A stretch of DNA of 64,000 nucleotides from Achromobacter mucicolens (GTDB lineage: Bacteria; Pseudomonadota; Gammaproteobacteria; Burkholderiales; Burkholderiaceae_B): contig NZ_CADIJP010000005.1 in the NCBI RefSeq assembly GCF_902859725.1, positions 248,001 to 312,000 of the forward strand, read 5' to 3'. The notes below the pieces were generated by a model. The model was not told where the DNA came from and made no database searches. It saw only the letters and a program-made list of their open reading frames with translations. Position 1 is the first letter of the stretch; each line of letters opens with the position of its first letter. A program made the position numbers and the translations under genes. This document shows, piece after piece, positions 20,795-29,130 of this stretch.

Positions 20795-21181
20795 TTACAG
20801 GACCATGATCGCTTCGACTTCGAACTGGGCCCCCTTGGGCAGGCTGGCCACGCCGATCGTCGAACGCGCCGGGAACGGCTGCGGGATGATTTCGGCCATG
20901 ATGGCGTTGGCCGCCGTGAACTTGCCCAGGTCGGTCAGGAACAGCGTGAGCTTGACCACGTTGTCCAGCGTGCCGCCTGCAGCCTTGATGACTTCCTGCA
21001 TGTTGGCAAACGCCTGACGCACCTGCGCGTCGAAGTTTTCAGAGACCAGGTCGCCGGTGCCGGGCTCCAGGCCGATCTGGCCCGAGAGGTAGACAGTCTT
21101 GGTGCCGCTGACGGCAACCGCTTGCGAGTAAGGGCCAACGGCGGCAGGCGCGCTGTCGGTATGAATGATTTGCTTGCTCAT
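20795..21181 (-). CDS. ridA: RidA family reactive-intermediate (imine) deaminase
   Basis: A 128-residue YjgF/RidA protein. It has VGPYSQAV near the N-terminus, VYLSGQIGLEPGTGDLV, the conserved ANMQEVIKAAGGTLDNVVKLTLFLTDL and the C-terminal RSTIGVASLPKGAQFEVEAIMVL with the substrate-binding arginine and glutamate. RidA hydrolyses reactive enamine/imine products of PLP enzymes to ketoacids and ammonia. AAGGA precedes the ATG. It appears to head the ridA-recG-oxyR run. Confidence 0.95.
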   Translation of the reverse strand: MSKQIIHTDSAPAAVGPYSQAVAVSGTKTVYLSGQIGLEPGTGDLVSENFDAQVRQAFANMQEVIKAAGGTLDNVVKLTLFLTDLGKFTAANAIMAEIIPQPFPARSTIGVASLPKGAQFEVEAIMVL

Positions 21182-21277
21182 GGGCGGAATCCTTCTGGTG
21201 ACGGATAGAAGCTACAACTATCGAAGTTTAATCAGCAATAGACGTTTGCGAAAGTGGCGGATTGCCGTAAAGATGGC

Positions 21278-22204
21278 CTAGGTCTGATCCTGCGCACCCG
21301 GCGGATGCCCGGCGCCGCCGATATCGCCCCGATGCGCGATCAGCAAGTCGGCTAGCGCCTGCGCCGCCACCGACAGGCTGCGGCCCTTGCGGCGCACAAG
21401 GTAAAGCGGCCGCGTCAATGCGCGGCCCGCCAGCGGCACGATACGCAGATCGTCGCTGCGGAAATGAAAAAGCGTCATGGCGGGCACGACCGATACGCCA
21501 AGTCCTGCGCGCACCAGGCCCGTGACGGTCGCCAGGTGTTCGACCTCGAAAACCGGCAACGGCGCTTCGGCGCCCAACGCTTCGTCCAGATGTTTGCGCA
21601 CACTGCTGCCGCGCGCAAGCTGGATGATGGGATGGCGCAGCACGTCGCGCAGACGCACGCGCGGCTGGCCGGCCAAGGGATGGTCTGCGCGGCACACCAG
21701 AAAGTAGCGGTCCGCGTGCAGGAATTCGCTGTCCAGATCCGTCATGTCCGGCCGCCGCGAGGCCACGGCAAAATCGGCGACGCCGCTTTGCACCATGTCC
21801 AGGCACGGATCGAGCAAGGCGTCGCGCAGATCCAGCACGATGCCCGGGTGATCCAGCTGGAACCGCGCCAGCAGATCGGGCAGCCAACCCGCCGCCAGCG
21901 ACGGCAGCGCGGCCAGCGTCACCCTGCCCCGGCGCCGGTCCGCCAAGTCGCGCAGGTCTCCCATTGCCAGGTCCATGTCCGCCAACAGGCGGCGCGCGGT
22001 CGCATCCAGCACACGGCCTTCGGCAGTCAGCTCCACGTGCCGCGTGTTGCGGTCAAAGAGTCGCACGCCGACGGCGTCTTCCAGCGACCGGATCAGCGCG
22101 CTGAACGCGGGCTGCGTCAGGTGGCAGCGCTGCGCGGCGCGCGTGAAGTGCCGTTCATCGGCCAGGGCCACGAAAGCGCGCAACTGGCGGGACGATAGAT
22201 TCAT
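21278..22204 (-). CDS. LysR-family transcriptional regulator, divergent from the AtuA-like operon
   Basis: A 308-residue LysR protein with a helix-turn-helix at LTQPAFSALIRSLEDAVGVRLFDR (about 29-52) and a full effector domain. It diverges from the AtuA-like gene across a 94-bp gap that holds a small palindrome (AATCG-ATC-CGATT), so it probably regulates that operon. The ligand is unknown. Confidence 0.92.
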   Translation of the reverse strand: MNLSSRQLRAFVALADERHFTRAAQRCHLTQPAFSALIRSLEDAVGVRLFDRNTRHVELTAEGRVLDATARRLLADMDLAMGDLRDLADRRRGRVTLAALPSLAAGWLPDLLARFQLDHPGIVLDLRDALLDPCLDMVQSGVADFAVASRRPDMTDLDSEFLHADRYFLVCRADHPLAGQPRVRLRDVLRHPIIQLARGSSVRKHLDEALGAEAPLPVFEVEHLATVTGLVRAGLGVSVVPAMTLFHFRSDDLRIVPLAGRALTRPLYLVRRKGRSLSVAAQALADLLIAHRGDIGGAGHPPGAQDQT

Positions 22205-22218
22205 GGGTTTCTTGTATT

Positions 22219-22231
22219 AATCGATCCGATT
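22219..22231. promoter_or_regulatory. Candidate operator between LysR gene and AtuA-like gene
   Basis: A perfect inverted repeat AATCG-ATC-CGATT in the 94-bp divergent intergenic region, 15 bp upstream of the LysR start and 68 bp upstream of the AtuA-like start. LysR proteins usually bind such dyads between themselves and their targets. The assignment rests on position only. Confidence 0.42.
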
Positions 22232-22298
22232 TTTCTATTTTACGGATGATCGCGCCTTGCCTATAGTCGTCCCAACCCTGAACGCGCCTGGACTGCTC

Positions 22299-23657
22299 AT
22301 GTCTCAAACTCCCTTGCTCATCGGCTGCGCCTCCGGATTTTCCGGCGACCGCAGCGATGGCGCCGCGGCCGTGGTCCGCACCCTGGCCGCCCAAGGCGGC
22401 GGCACGCTGATCTTCGAGACGCTGGCCGAACGCACGCTGGCGCTGGCGCAGCTGGCTCGCAACGACGACCCGAACCGCGGCTATGAACCGCTGCTGGACG
22501 AGCTGGTGGGGCCGATCCTGGCCGATTGCCTGCGCCACGGCATCAACATCGTCAGCAATTTCGGTGCGGCCAATCCGCCGGCCGCGGCACGGCGCATCGC
22601 CGAACTGGCGCACGAACAGGGCCTGCCCGTGCCACGTATCGCGGTGGTGCACGGCGATGCGCTCAATGGCGCCGAACACCGCGACCTGCTGGCGCAACGC
22701 CTGGGTGCGGCGCTGGACGGCCTGGACATCGTGAGCGCCACCGCTTACCTGGGCGCCACCGAGATCGCCGAGGCGCTGGCCGCCGGCGCGCAGATCGTGG
22801 TGGCCGGCCGCGTGGCGGACCCTTCGCTGACGCTCGGCCCGGCACTGGCGCATTTTGGCTGGGATCCGGCCGACTGGCCGCGTCTGGGCCGCGCCACCAT
22901 GGCGGGCCACATGCTGGAATGCGGCCTTCAGGTGACCGGCGGCTACTTCTGCGTCCCGGGCCTGAAAGAGGTTCCCGACGTGCACGCGGCCGGTTTCCCG
23001 ATCGCGGAGATCCATGCCGACGGCGAGTTCGTGATCGGCAAGGCCGACGGCACGGGCGGCGCGGTCGATGCGCGCACGGTGAAGGAACAACTGCTTTATG
23101 AAGTGCACGACCCGGCGCGCTACCTGACGCCCGACGTGGTGGCTGACCTGAGCCAGGCGCACGTGGTCGAGCTGGGCGGCAATCGGGTCGCGGTTCACGG
23201 CATTACCGGCCACGCGCGGCCGGCGGAATTGAAGGTGAACGTCTGCTATCGCGGCGGCTGGCTGGCCGAAGCGGAAATCTCGTATGCAGGCGTGCAGGCC
23301 GAGGCGCGCGCCCGGTTGGCGGCCGACATCGTCCAGAAGCGCCTGGGCGCGGATTTCAAGCTGCGGGCGGACCTGATTGGCGCCATCAGCATCCTGGGCG
23401 ACGACGCCGGCGAGATGCGCCGCGCGCTTGCCGACAGCCATGCCCGCGACGTGCGGCTGCGGCTGGCCACTGAAAACGCCGACCGCGCACAAGCCGAACG
23501 CGTGCTGCGCGAAGTGACCGCGCTTTATACCTGCGGACCGGCGGGCGGCGGCGGCGTGCGCACCGCCCTGCGCCCGCGCCTGAACATGATGTCCTGCACC
23601 ATTCCCCGCGAGGCCGTAAAGAGCGGCTGGACCTTCCTGGAGGAGATCGCGCCATGA
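22299..23657 (+). CDS. AtuA-like acyclic-terpene-utilization family protein (DUF1446)
   Basis: A 452-residue cytosolic protein of the AtuA/DUF1446 family. Family features are LLIGCASGFSGDRSDGA at the N-terminus, GGTLIFETLAERTLA, NIVSNFGAANPPAAA, AQIVVAGRVADPSLTLGP and AGHMLECGLQVTGGYF. AtuA is named for acyclic terpene breakdown in Pseudomonas, but its exact reaction is not established and many homologues lie outside that pathway. ATG at 22299 is chosen; an upstream in-frame TTG at 22257 is less likely. It overlaps the next gene by 4 bp. Confidence 0.86.
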   Translation: MSQTPLLIGCASGFSGDRSDGAAAVVRTLAAQGGGTLIFETLAERTLALAQLARNDDPNRGYEPLLDELVGPILADCLRHGINIVSNFGAANPPAAARRIAELAHEQGLPVPRIAVVHGDALNGAEHRDLLAQRLGAALDGLDIVSATAYLGATEIAEALAAGAQIVVAGRVADPSLTLGPALAHFGWDPADWPRLGRATMAGHMLECGLQVTGGYFCVPGLKEVPDVHAAGFPIAEIHADGEFVIGKADGTGGAVDARTVKEQLLYEVHDPARYLTPDVVADLSQAHVVELGGNRVAVHGITGHARPAELKVNVCYRGGWLAEAEISYAGVQAEARARLAADIVQKRLGADFKLRADLIGAISILGDDAGEMRRALADSHARDVRLRLATENADRAQAERVLREVTALYTCGPAGGGGVRTALRPRLNMMSCTIPREAVKSGWTFLEEIAP

Positions 23658-24037
23658 ACCAGACCCTGCTCGCCGTGCCGCTGTATCGGCTGGCTCACAG
23701 CCGCTCCGGGGACAAGGGCGATATCTCGAACCTGAGCCTCATCGCCTGGGACCCCGAATGCTTTGACGTGCTGACCGCGCAAGTGACTGAATCGCGCGTG
23801 GCGCAATGGTTCGCCTACCGTCACCCGAAACGCGTGACGCGTTATGCGCTGCCGATGCTCAATGCCATGAACTTCGTGCTGGAGGGTGTGCTGGATGGCG
23901 GCGTCAACGACGCGCTGAACCTGGACACCCATGGCAAGAGCCTGTCATTCAGATTGCTGGACATGACGGTGGAGGTCAGCCCCGAGCTGGCGAGCCGGCT
24001 GCCAGACATACCCGGCGACCGTCCCGCGGCCGCCTGA
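23654..24037 (+). CDS. AtuA-associated small domain protein
   Basis: A 127-residue protein that corresponds to the small C-terminal domain fused to AtuA in some species: it opens VPLYRLAHSRSGDKGDISNLSLIAWDP and contains YALPMLNAMNFVLEGVLDGGVNDALNLDTHGKSL. It overlaps the AtuA-like gene by an ATGA, so the two are coupled and presumably form one complex. The biochemical function is unknown. Confidence 0.82.
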   Translation: MNQTLLAVPLYRLAHSRSGDKGDISNLSLIAWDPECFDVLTAQVTESRVAQWFAYRHPKRVTRYALPMLNAMNFVLEGVLDGGVNDALNLDTHGKSLSFRLLDMTVEVSPELASRLPDIPGDRPAAA

Positions 24038-24074
24038 TTTCAGTTCCGATAAAAAAACACCACAGGAGACATAC

Positions 24075-25037
24075 ATGCGCATCGCTACCAAGGGCCGGCT
24101 GGCCCTGCTGCTGGCCGCCGCCCTGCCCTTTTCGGCCCTGGCGCAATTTCCCGCCAAGCCCATCACTTTCATCGTGCCGTTCGCGGCTGGCAGCGCGACC
24201 GACCAGATCGGCCGGGCCATCGGTCAGGGCGTCACCGAGCAGACCGGCCAGGCGGTCGTGATCGAGAACAAGCCCGGCGCCAGCGCCATGATCGGCGCGG
24301 CCGCCGGCGCCCGTGCCACGCCCGATGGCTACACCGTTCTCATAACCACCAACACCACGCACGCGGCCAACGAGCACCTGTACAAGTCGCTGACTTACGA
24401 TCCCGTCAAGGATTTCGCGCCCCTCACGCTGCTGGGCAAGGGCGGGCAGATCATGGTGGTCAACCCCAATTCGCCCGCCAAGACCGTGGGCGATTTCCTG
24501 GCGCAGGCCAAGCAGTCGCCGGGCAAGCTGAGCTTTGGCAGCGGCAGCTCCAGCAGCCGCATCGCCGGCGAGCTGTTGCAGCAAATGGCGAATGTGCAAC
24601 TGCTGCACGTGCCGTACAAGAGCAACCCGCTCGCAGTTACCGACCTGCTGGGCGGCCAAATCGACATGATGATCACCGACACGGCCACGGGTCTGCCACA
24701 GGTCAAGTCCGGCAAGCTTCGCGCACTGGGCGTCACGGGCAAGGCCCGCTCGCCGCTGGCGCCCGACGTGCCCACCATCTCTGAAGCCGGCGTGCCCGGA
24801 TACGAGATGGGCTACTGGTTCGCCGCCTACGCGCCGGCCGGTACGCCGCCCGACGTGGTCAAGCGCCTGAACGAACTGCTGGTCAATGCCACCAAGGCCA
24901 AGGCCGCCCAACAGTTCTATGCGCAGACCGGCACGGACGCCGCCAGCTCGTCGCCCGAGGAACTGGCGACGTTCCAGCAGGCCGAGTCCAAGAAGTGGGG
25001 CGAAATCATCAAGAAGGCGGGCATCCAGCCCGAGTGA
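24075..25037 (+). CDS. Bug-family (TctC-like) periplasmic solute receptor
   Basis: A 320-residue Bug protein. A signal peptide ends at SALAQFPAKP, then KPITFIVPFAAGSATDQIGR, VVIENKPGASAMIGA and TPDGYTVLITTNTTHA. GGAG precedes the ATG. It is third in the AtuA-like operon, 37 bp after the small AtuA-like gene, so its ligand is probably the substrate of those enzymes (inference). No TctAB genes are present. A strong terminator follows. Confidence 0.92.
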   Translation: MRIATKGRLALLLAAALPFSALAQFPAKPITFIVPFAAGSATDQIGRAIGQGVTEQTGQAVVIENKPGASAMIGAAAGARATPDGYTVLITTNTTHAANEHLYKSLTYDPVKDFAPLTLLGKGGQIMVVNPNSPAKTVGDFLAQAKQSPGKLSFGSGSSSSRIAGELLQQMANVQLLHVPYKSNPLAVTDLLGGQIDMMITDTATGLPQVKSGKLRALGVTGKARSPLAPDVPTISEAGVPGYEMGYWFAAYAPAGTPPDVVKRLNELLVNATKAKAAQQFYAQTGTDAASSSPEELATFQQAESKKWGEIIKKAGIQPE

Positions 25038-25072
25038 TACACGCCAGGCGCGGCGTTGCCGTTTCACGCCAA

Positions 25073-25111
25073 AACGAAAAACCCATCGCGATGTGCGATG
25101 GGTTTTTCGTT
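25073..25111. terminator. Bidirectional terminator between Bug receptor gene and fpr
   Basis: A 17-bp perfect stem (25073-25089 with 25095-25111) around a 5-nt loop. The arms contain A5 on one side and T5 on the other, so it can stop transcripts from both directions. It lies between converging genes. Confidence 0.9.
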
Positions 25112-25138
25112 GAAGCCGTGAACGAAAAGCCGTCTGGC

Positions 25139-25915
25139 TTATTTGTCCACGAAGGCGCGTTCGACGACGTAGTCGCCCGGCTGGCCCACGCCCGGCGACA
25201 CCGTAAAGCCGCGGCTGTCGAGCATGGCGCTGATGTCGGCCAACATGTGCGGGCTGCCGCAGATCATGGCGCGATCGGTTTCGGGGTTGATCTGCGGAAT
25301 GCCGATGTCGGCGCAGAGCTTGCCGTTTTCAAGCAGTTCGGTGATGCGACCTTGATTGCGGAAAGGCTCGCGCGTGACGGTGGGGTAGTACACCAGCTTG
25401 TCGCGCACGATATCGCCGAAGAATTCGTTGTTCGGCAGTTCGTTCTCGATGTAGTCGGCGTAGGCAAGCTCGCTGACCCAGCGCACGCCGTGCACCAGAA
25501 TGACCTTGTCGAAGCGTTCGTAGACGTCCGGGTCCTTGATGATGCTCATGAAGGGCGCCAGGCCGGTGCCGGTGCCAAACAGGAACAGGTGCTTGCCGGG
25601 CTTGAGGTCGTCGACGACCAGCGTGCCGACGGGCTTGCGGCTGACGAGGATGGTGTCGCCCTCTTTCAGGTGCTGCAGGCGCGAGGTGAGCGGGCCGTTC
25701 TGCACCTTGATGCTGAGGAATTCGAGGTTTTCTTCGTAGTTGGCGCTGGCGATGCTGTAGGCCCGCAGCAGCGGCTTGCCTTCGACTTCGAGGCCGATCA
25801 TCACGAAGTGGCCATTGTGGAACCGCAAGGCCGCGTCACGCGTCGTGGTGAAGGAAAACAGGGTGTCGTTCCAGTGGTGCACGCTAAGTACGCGCTCTGT
25901 GTTGAAAGCAGCCAT
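25139..25915 (-). CDS. fpr: Ferredoxin--NADP(+) reductase
   Basis: A 258-residue FAD enzyme. The FAD-binding segment LLRAYSIASANYEENLEFLSIKV is the RxYS motif region; the NADP-binding fold shows LFLFGTGTGLAPFMSIIKDP and the adenine region MICGSPHMLADISAML. The C-terminus ends VERAFVDK, typical of the bacterial subclass that lacks an aromatic terminal residue. It transfers electrons between NADPH and ferredoxin/flavodoxin and is often linked to oxidative and iron stress. ATG at 25915 gives the usual length; the frame is open to 25987. Confidence 0.94.
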   Translation of the reverse strand: MAAFNTERVLSVHHWNDTLFSFTTTRDAALRFHNGHFVMIGLEVEGKPLLRAYSIASANYEENLEFLSIKVQNGPLTSRLQHLKEGDTILVSRKPVGTLVVDDLKPGKHLFLFGTGTGLAPFMSIIKDPDVYERFDKVILVHGVRWVSELAYADYIENELPNNEFFGDIVRDKLVYYPTVTREPFRNQGRITELLENGKLCADIGIPQINPETDRAMICGSPHMLADISAMLDSRGFTVSPGVGQPGDYVVERAFVDK

Positions 25916-26078
25916 GTCGTATTCAGTAAGGGCGGACGGTGGTCGGACGGGGCCCGGCTGCGCCGCGAAGGTCATTCCGAGCCGCAAAAAAAGGCCGCGG
26001 TCGGCATTAGGGTTGTCCCTATTCTACAAGGTCTCGTTGATAACTGCTCTCATTATTCCGTAATACCCTTATTCCAAG

Positions 26079-26092
26079 TTGACGGGGATCAA
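26079..26092. promoter_or_regulatory. FNR/ANR-like box upstream of fpr and fbpA
   Basis: TTGAC-GGGG-ATCAA matches 9 of 10 positions of the FNR/ANR consensus TTGAT-N4-ATCAA. It lies in the fpr-fbpA divergent region, 164 bp from the fpr start and 173 bp from the fbpA start. Short sites like this arise by chance, so it is only a candidate. Confidence 0.4.
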
Positions 26093-26155
26093 CGTCTTGC
26101 AGGGACGGCTTACGAGCAGTTGAACGGCGCAATGCTTCCTGTTATTGTCGCTCTC

Positions 26156-26174
26156 TCTTTTGATAATCATTTTC
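26156..26174 (+). promoter_or_regulatory. Candidate Fur box upstream of fbpA
   Basis: The 19-bp window ends with GATAATCATTTTC, which matches 12 of the last 13 positions of the classic Fur box, and about 14 of 19 overall. It lies 90 bp upstream of the ferric-iron receptor gene, where iron-dependent repression by Fur is expected. Confidence 0.7.
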
Positions 26175-26264
26175 GTTAGCAGACTGCTTTGCGTGGCGGC
26201 GGCGCCCTGAGCGCGGCAGGCGCGCGGCAAAAAATTCGTTTCGGCCCTAGCTGGAGTTCCCCTC

Positions 26265-27308
26265 ATGATCAATCGTCCCCAATTGAATTCGCTGCTGCGC
26301 GCGCTCGCGCTGGCTGGCGCCGCCGCCTTCACCGTGTCGGCCAACGCCGCCGAGGAAGTCAGCCTGTACACCACCCGGGAACCCAAGCTGATCCAGCCGC
26401 TGCTGGATGCCTTCACCAAGGAAAGCGGCATCAAGGTGAACACCGTCTTCGTCAAGGACGGCCTGCTCGAGCGCGTGAAGGCCGAAGGCGCCAAGTCGCC
26501 CGCCGACGTGCTGATGACCGTGGACATCGGCAACCTGCTCGACCTGGTGGACGGCGGCGTGACGCAAGCCGTCAAGTCCGACACCCTCAATTCGGTCATT
26601 CCCGCCAACCTGCGCGGCGCCGATGGCAAATGGTATGCCCTGTCGTTGCGCGACCGCGTGCTGTACGTGGAAAAGGACCTGAAGCTCGAAGCCTTCCGCT
26701 ACGAAGACTTGGCCGACCCCAAGTGGAAGGGCAAGGTCTGCATCCGCTCGGGCCAGCACCCCTACAACACCGCGCTGGTTGCCTCCATGATCGCGCATGA
26801 CGGCGCCGAAGCCACCGAAAAGTGGCTGCGCGGCGTCAAGGCCAACCTGGCCCGCAAGGCCGCTGGCGGCGACCGCGACGTGGCGCGCGACATCCTGGGC
26901 GGCATCTGCGACATCGGCCTGGCCAACGCCTACTACGTTGGCCACATGAAGAACGCCGAGCCCGGCACCGACGCCCGCAAGTGGGGCGACGCCATCAAGG
27001 TCATCCGCCCGACGTTCGCCAATGCCAAGAGCGGCGGCACGCACGTGAACGTCAGCGGCGCGGCGGTCGCGGCGCACGCCCCCAACAAGGCCAACGCCGT
27101 CAAGCTGCTGGACTTCCTGGTGTCCGAACCCGCCCAGGCCATGTACGCACAGGCCAATTATGAGTACCCCGTCCGCAAGGGCGTGAAGCTGGACCCGGTG
27201 ATCGCAAGCTTCGGTGAACTGAAGGTCGATCCCCTGCCCCTGACCGAGATCGCCAAGCATCGCAAGCAAGCCAGCGAACTGGTGGACAAGGTCGGCTTCG
27301 ATAACTGA
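26265..27308 (+). CDS. fbpA: Ferric iron ABC transporter substrate-binding protein (FbpA/FutA type)
   Basis: A 347-residue periplasmic iron-binding protein. A signal peptide ends at SANAAEEVSLYTTREPKL, where VSLYTTRE is the family opening. The paired tyrosines of the iron site are seen in GLANAYYVGHM (Tyr223/Tyr224). PADVLMTVDIGNLLDLVDGGV and CIRSGQHPYNTALVASMIA are also conserved. It captures Fe3+ for the two downstream genes. GGAG precedes the ATG and a Fur box lies upstream. Confidence 0.94.
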   Translation: MINRPQLNSLLRALALAGAAAFTVSANAAEEVSLYTTREPKLIQPLLDAFTKESGIKVNTVFVKDGLLERVKAEGAKSPADVLMTVDIGNLLDLVDGGVTQAVKSDTLNSVIPANLRGADGKWYALSLRDRVLYVEKDLKLEAFRYEDLADPKWKGKVCIRSGQHPYNTALVASMIAHDGAEATEKWLRGVKANLARKAAGGDRDVARDILGGICDIGLANAYYVGHMKNAEPGTDARKWGDAIKVIRPTFANAKSGGTHVNVSGAAVAAHAPNKANAVKLLDFLVSEPAQAMYAQANYEYPVRKGVKLDPVIASFGELKVDPLPLTEIAKHRKQASELVDKVGFDN

Positions 27309-27359
27309 TAAGCTGCCGCACCGCGCTGCCGGCGTGCAGCGCGTGAACACGGCAACAAC

Positions 27360-27426
27360 ACGCGCGTGCCCCTGAACCGGGGCCGCGCGTAGGGCCTGTT
27401 CCCGCTTTTTTGGGGGGGAACAGGCC
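27360..27426 (+). other. Two tandem stem-loops between fbpA and fbpB
   Basis: Hairpin 1 (27360-27390) pairs ACGCGCG-T-GCCCC with GGGGC-CGCGCGT: 12 bp with one bulged base and a 6-nt loop. Hairpin 2 (27393-27426) pairs GGCCTGTTCCC with GGGAACAGGCC: 11 perfect bp with a T6-containing loop. No T run follows hairpin 2 directly. Together they fill most of the gap and probably favour fbpA transcripts over fbpB. Confidence 0.7.
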
Positions 27427-27454
27427 TTGCCTTTGATGCAACCGACTTTGAAGC

Positions 27455-29125
27455 ATGTATACAGAATCCTTGCCCAGGCCGCTGCGGCTGCGCTGGTCTG
27501 AACGCGGAACCGGCTGGCTGGTTGGCGCCGGCCTGATCGCGTTGGCGGTGCTTGCGCCGGTCTTGACGCTGGGCTGGTGGGCGCTGGGCGGCAGCCTCGG
27601 GCACTGGCAGCACCTGGCCACCTATGTGCTGCCGCAGGCGCTGGCAAACACGGTGATGCTGCTGGCCGGCGTGGGTATCGTCGTGACGTTGCTGGGCACC
27701 GGGGCCGCCTGGCTGGTGACCGCTTACGAATTTCCGACGCGCCGGATGCTGACCTGGGCGCTGTTGCTGCCCCTGGCCGTGCCGACCTACATCATCGCGT
27801 TCGCGTACCTGGACTTGCTGCATCCCATCGGCCCCATCCAGTCGGCGATCCGCGCCCTGCTGGGCTACGACAGCCCGCGCGAGTTTCGCCTGCCCGATTT
27901 GCGCTCCATCTACGGCGCTATCTTCGTGCTGGGCTTCGTGCTGTATCCCTACGTCTACCTGAGCACCCGCGTCATGTTCATGACGCAGGCGGCCGGCCTG
28001 CTTGAAGCGGCCCGCACGTTGGGCGCGGGCCGCGTGGCGGTGTTCTGCCGCGTCGCCCTGCCCCTTGCCCGTCCCGCGATCGTGGTGGGCGTGAGCCTGG
28101 CGCTGCTCGAAACGCTGAACGATATCGGGGCCTCCGAATTTCTCGGCGTGCAAACGCTGACCGTCTCCGTCTACACCACCTGGGTGACCCGTTCGGACCT
28201 GGCCGGCGCGGCGCAGATTGCGCTGACCATGCTGGCGATCGTCATCGGGCTGATCCTGCTGGAACGCCACGGCCGCAAGCGGCAGCGCTATGCCAACACG
28301 CAGCGCATGCGTCCGATGCAGCCGCGCCGGCTGCGCGGCGCCGCTGCCGCGGTGGCGGCCGTGCTGGGCTGGATTCCGGTGCTGGTGGGCTTCGCCGCGC
28401 CGGCGCTGTATCTGGTCGTGGAAACCTACAAGCGCCTGCATCTGGTGGGCGGCGTCTCGGACCAGTTGATCGGCGGCCTGACCAACACCCTCATCGTCGC
28501 GTCCAGCGCCACGGTCGTCACCCTGCTGTGCGGCCTGATCGTTGCGTGGGCGGGCCGCAGCCTGCGCGAAAGCGCCGGGTTCAACCCGGGCCGCGCGTGC
28601 GCCCGCGTCGCCAGCCTGGGCTACGCGGTGCCCGGCACCGTGCTGGCCATTGGCCTTCTCACCCCGTTCGTTTGGATCGACACCGCCGTGGCGCGCGTCT
28701 TCGGCGGCACGGGCCTGTTCCTGATGGGCTCGATGGGCGCGCTGGTCTGCGCCTATGCCATCCGCTTCCTGGCGATTTCGACCGGGGCGGTGGAAGCCGG
28801 GCTGGCGCGCATCCCGCCGTCGCTCGAGCAGGCCTCGCGCCTCCTGGGCGAAACGTCGGCCGGCACCCTGCGCCGCGTCCATTTGCCCCTGCTGCGTCCG
28901 GCGCTGGCTGCCAGCGCGCTGCTGGTGTTCGTGGATGCCATGAAAGAATTGCCCGCCACCCTGCTGCTGCGCCCCATGAATTTCGACACCCTCGCCACGT
29001 GGCTGTACGCGGAAGCCGCGCGCGGCACGTACGAAGAAGGCGCCGTGGCCGCGCTGGCCATCGTCCTGGCCGGCCTGCTGCCGGTCATCCTGCTGGCGCG
29101 CACCAATCTGAAAATGGGACATTGA
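27455..29125 (+). CDS. fbpB: Ferric iron ABC transporter permease, two-domain (FbpB type)
   Basis: A 556-residue membrane protein made of two fused permease halves, about twelve hydrophobic segments. Each half carries an EAA coupling loop: EAARTLGAGRVAVFCRVALP at about residue 184 and EQASRLLGETSAGTLRRVHLP at about 456. A basic linker (RHGRKRQRYANTQRMRPMQP) lies between the halves near residue 275. The family moves Fe3+ across the inner membrane. It is followed by the ATPase gene with a 5-bp gap. Confidence 0.94.
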   Translation: MYTESLPRPLRLRWSERGTGWLVGAGLIALAVLAPVLTLGWWALGGSLGHWQHLATYVLPQALANTVMLLAGVGIVVTLLGTGAAWLVTAYEFPTRRMLTWALLLPLAVPTYIIAFAYLDLLHPIGPIQSAIRALLGYDSPREFRLPDLRSIYGAIFVLGFVLYPYVYLSTRVMFMTQAAGLLEAARTLGAGRVAVFCRVALPLARPAIVVGVSLALLETLNDIGASEFLGVQTLTVSVYTTWVTRSDLAGAAQIALTMLAIVIGLILLERHGRKRQRYANTQRMRPMQPRRLRGAAAAVAAVLGWIPVLVGFAAPALYLVVETYKRLHLVGGVSDQLIGGLTNTLIVASSATVVTLLCGLIVAWAGRSLRESAGFNPGRACARVASLGYAVPGTVLAIGLLTPFVWIDTAVARVFGGTGLFLMGSMGALVCAYAIRFLAISTGAVEAGLARIPPSLEQASRLLGETSAGTLRRVHLPLLRPALAASALLVFVDAMKELPATLLLRPMNFDTLATWLYAEAARGTYEEGAVAALAIVLAGLLPVILLARTNLKMGH

Positions 29126-29130
29126 ACATC

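Noticed and set aside
18650-21208. An 852-codon open frame on the plus strand opposite recG
   Set aside because: It mirrors recG codon by codon, is Arg/Gln/His/Gly-rich and has no family motif. GC-rich third positions leave such frames open by chance.
27158-29122. A 654-codon minus-strand frame opposite the iron permease gene
   Set aside because: Composition of an antisense shadow; the plus-strand protein is complete and recognisable.
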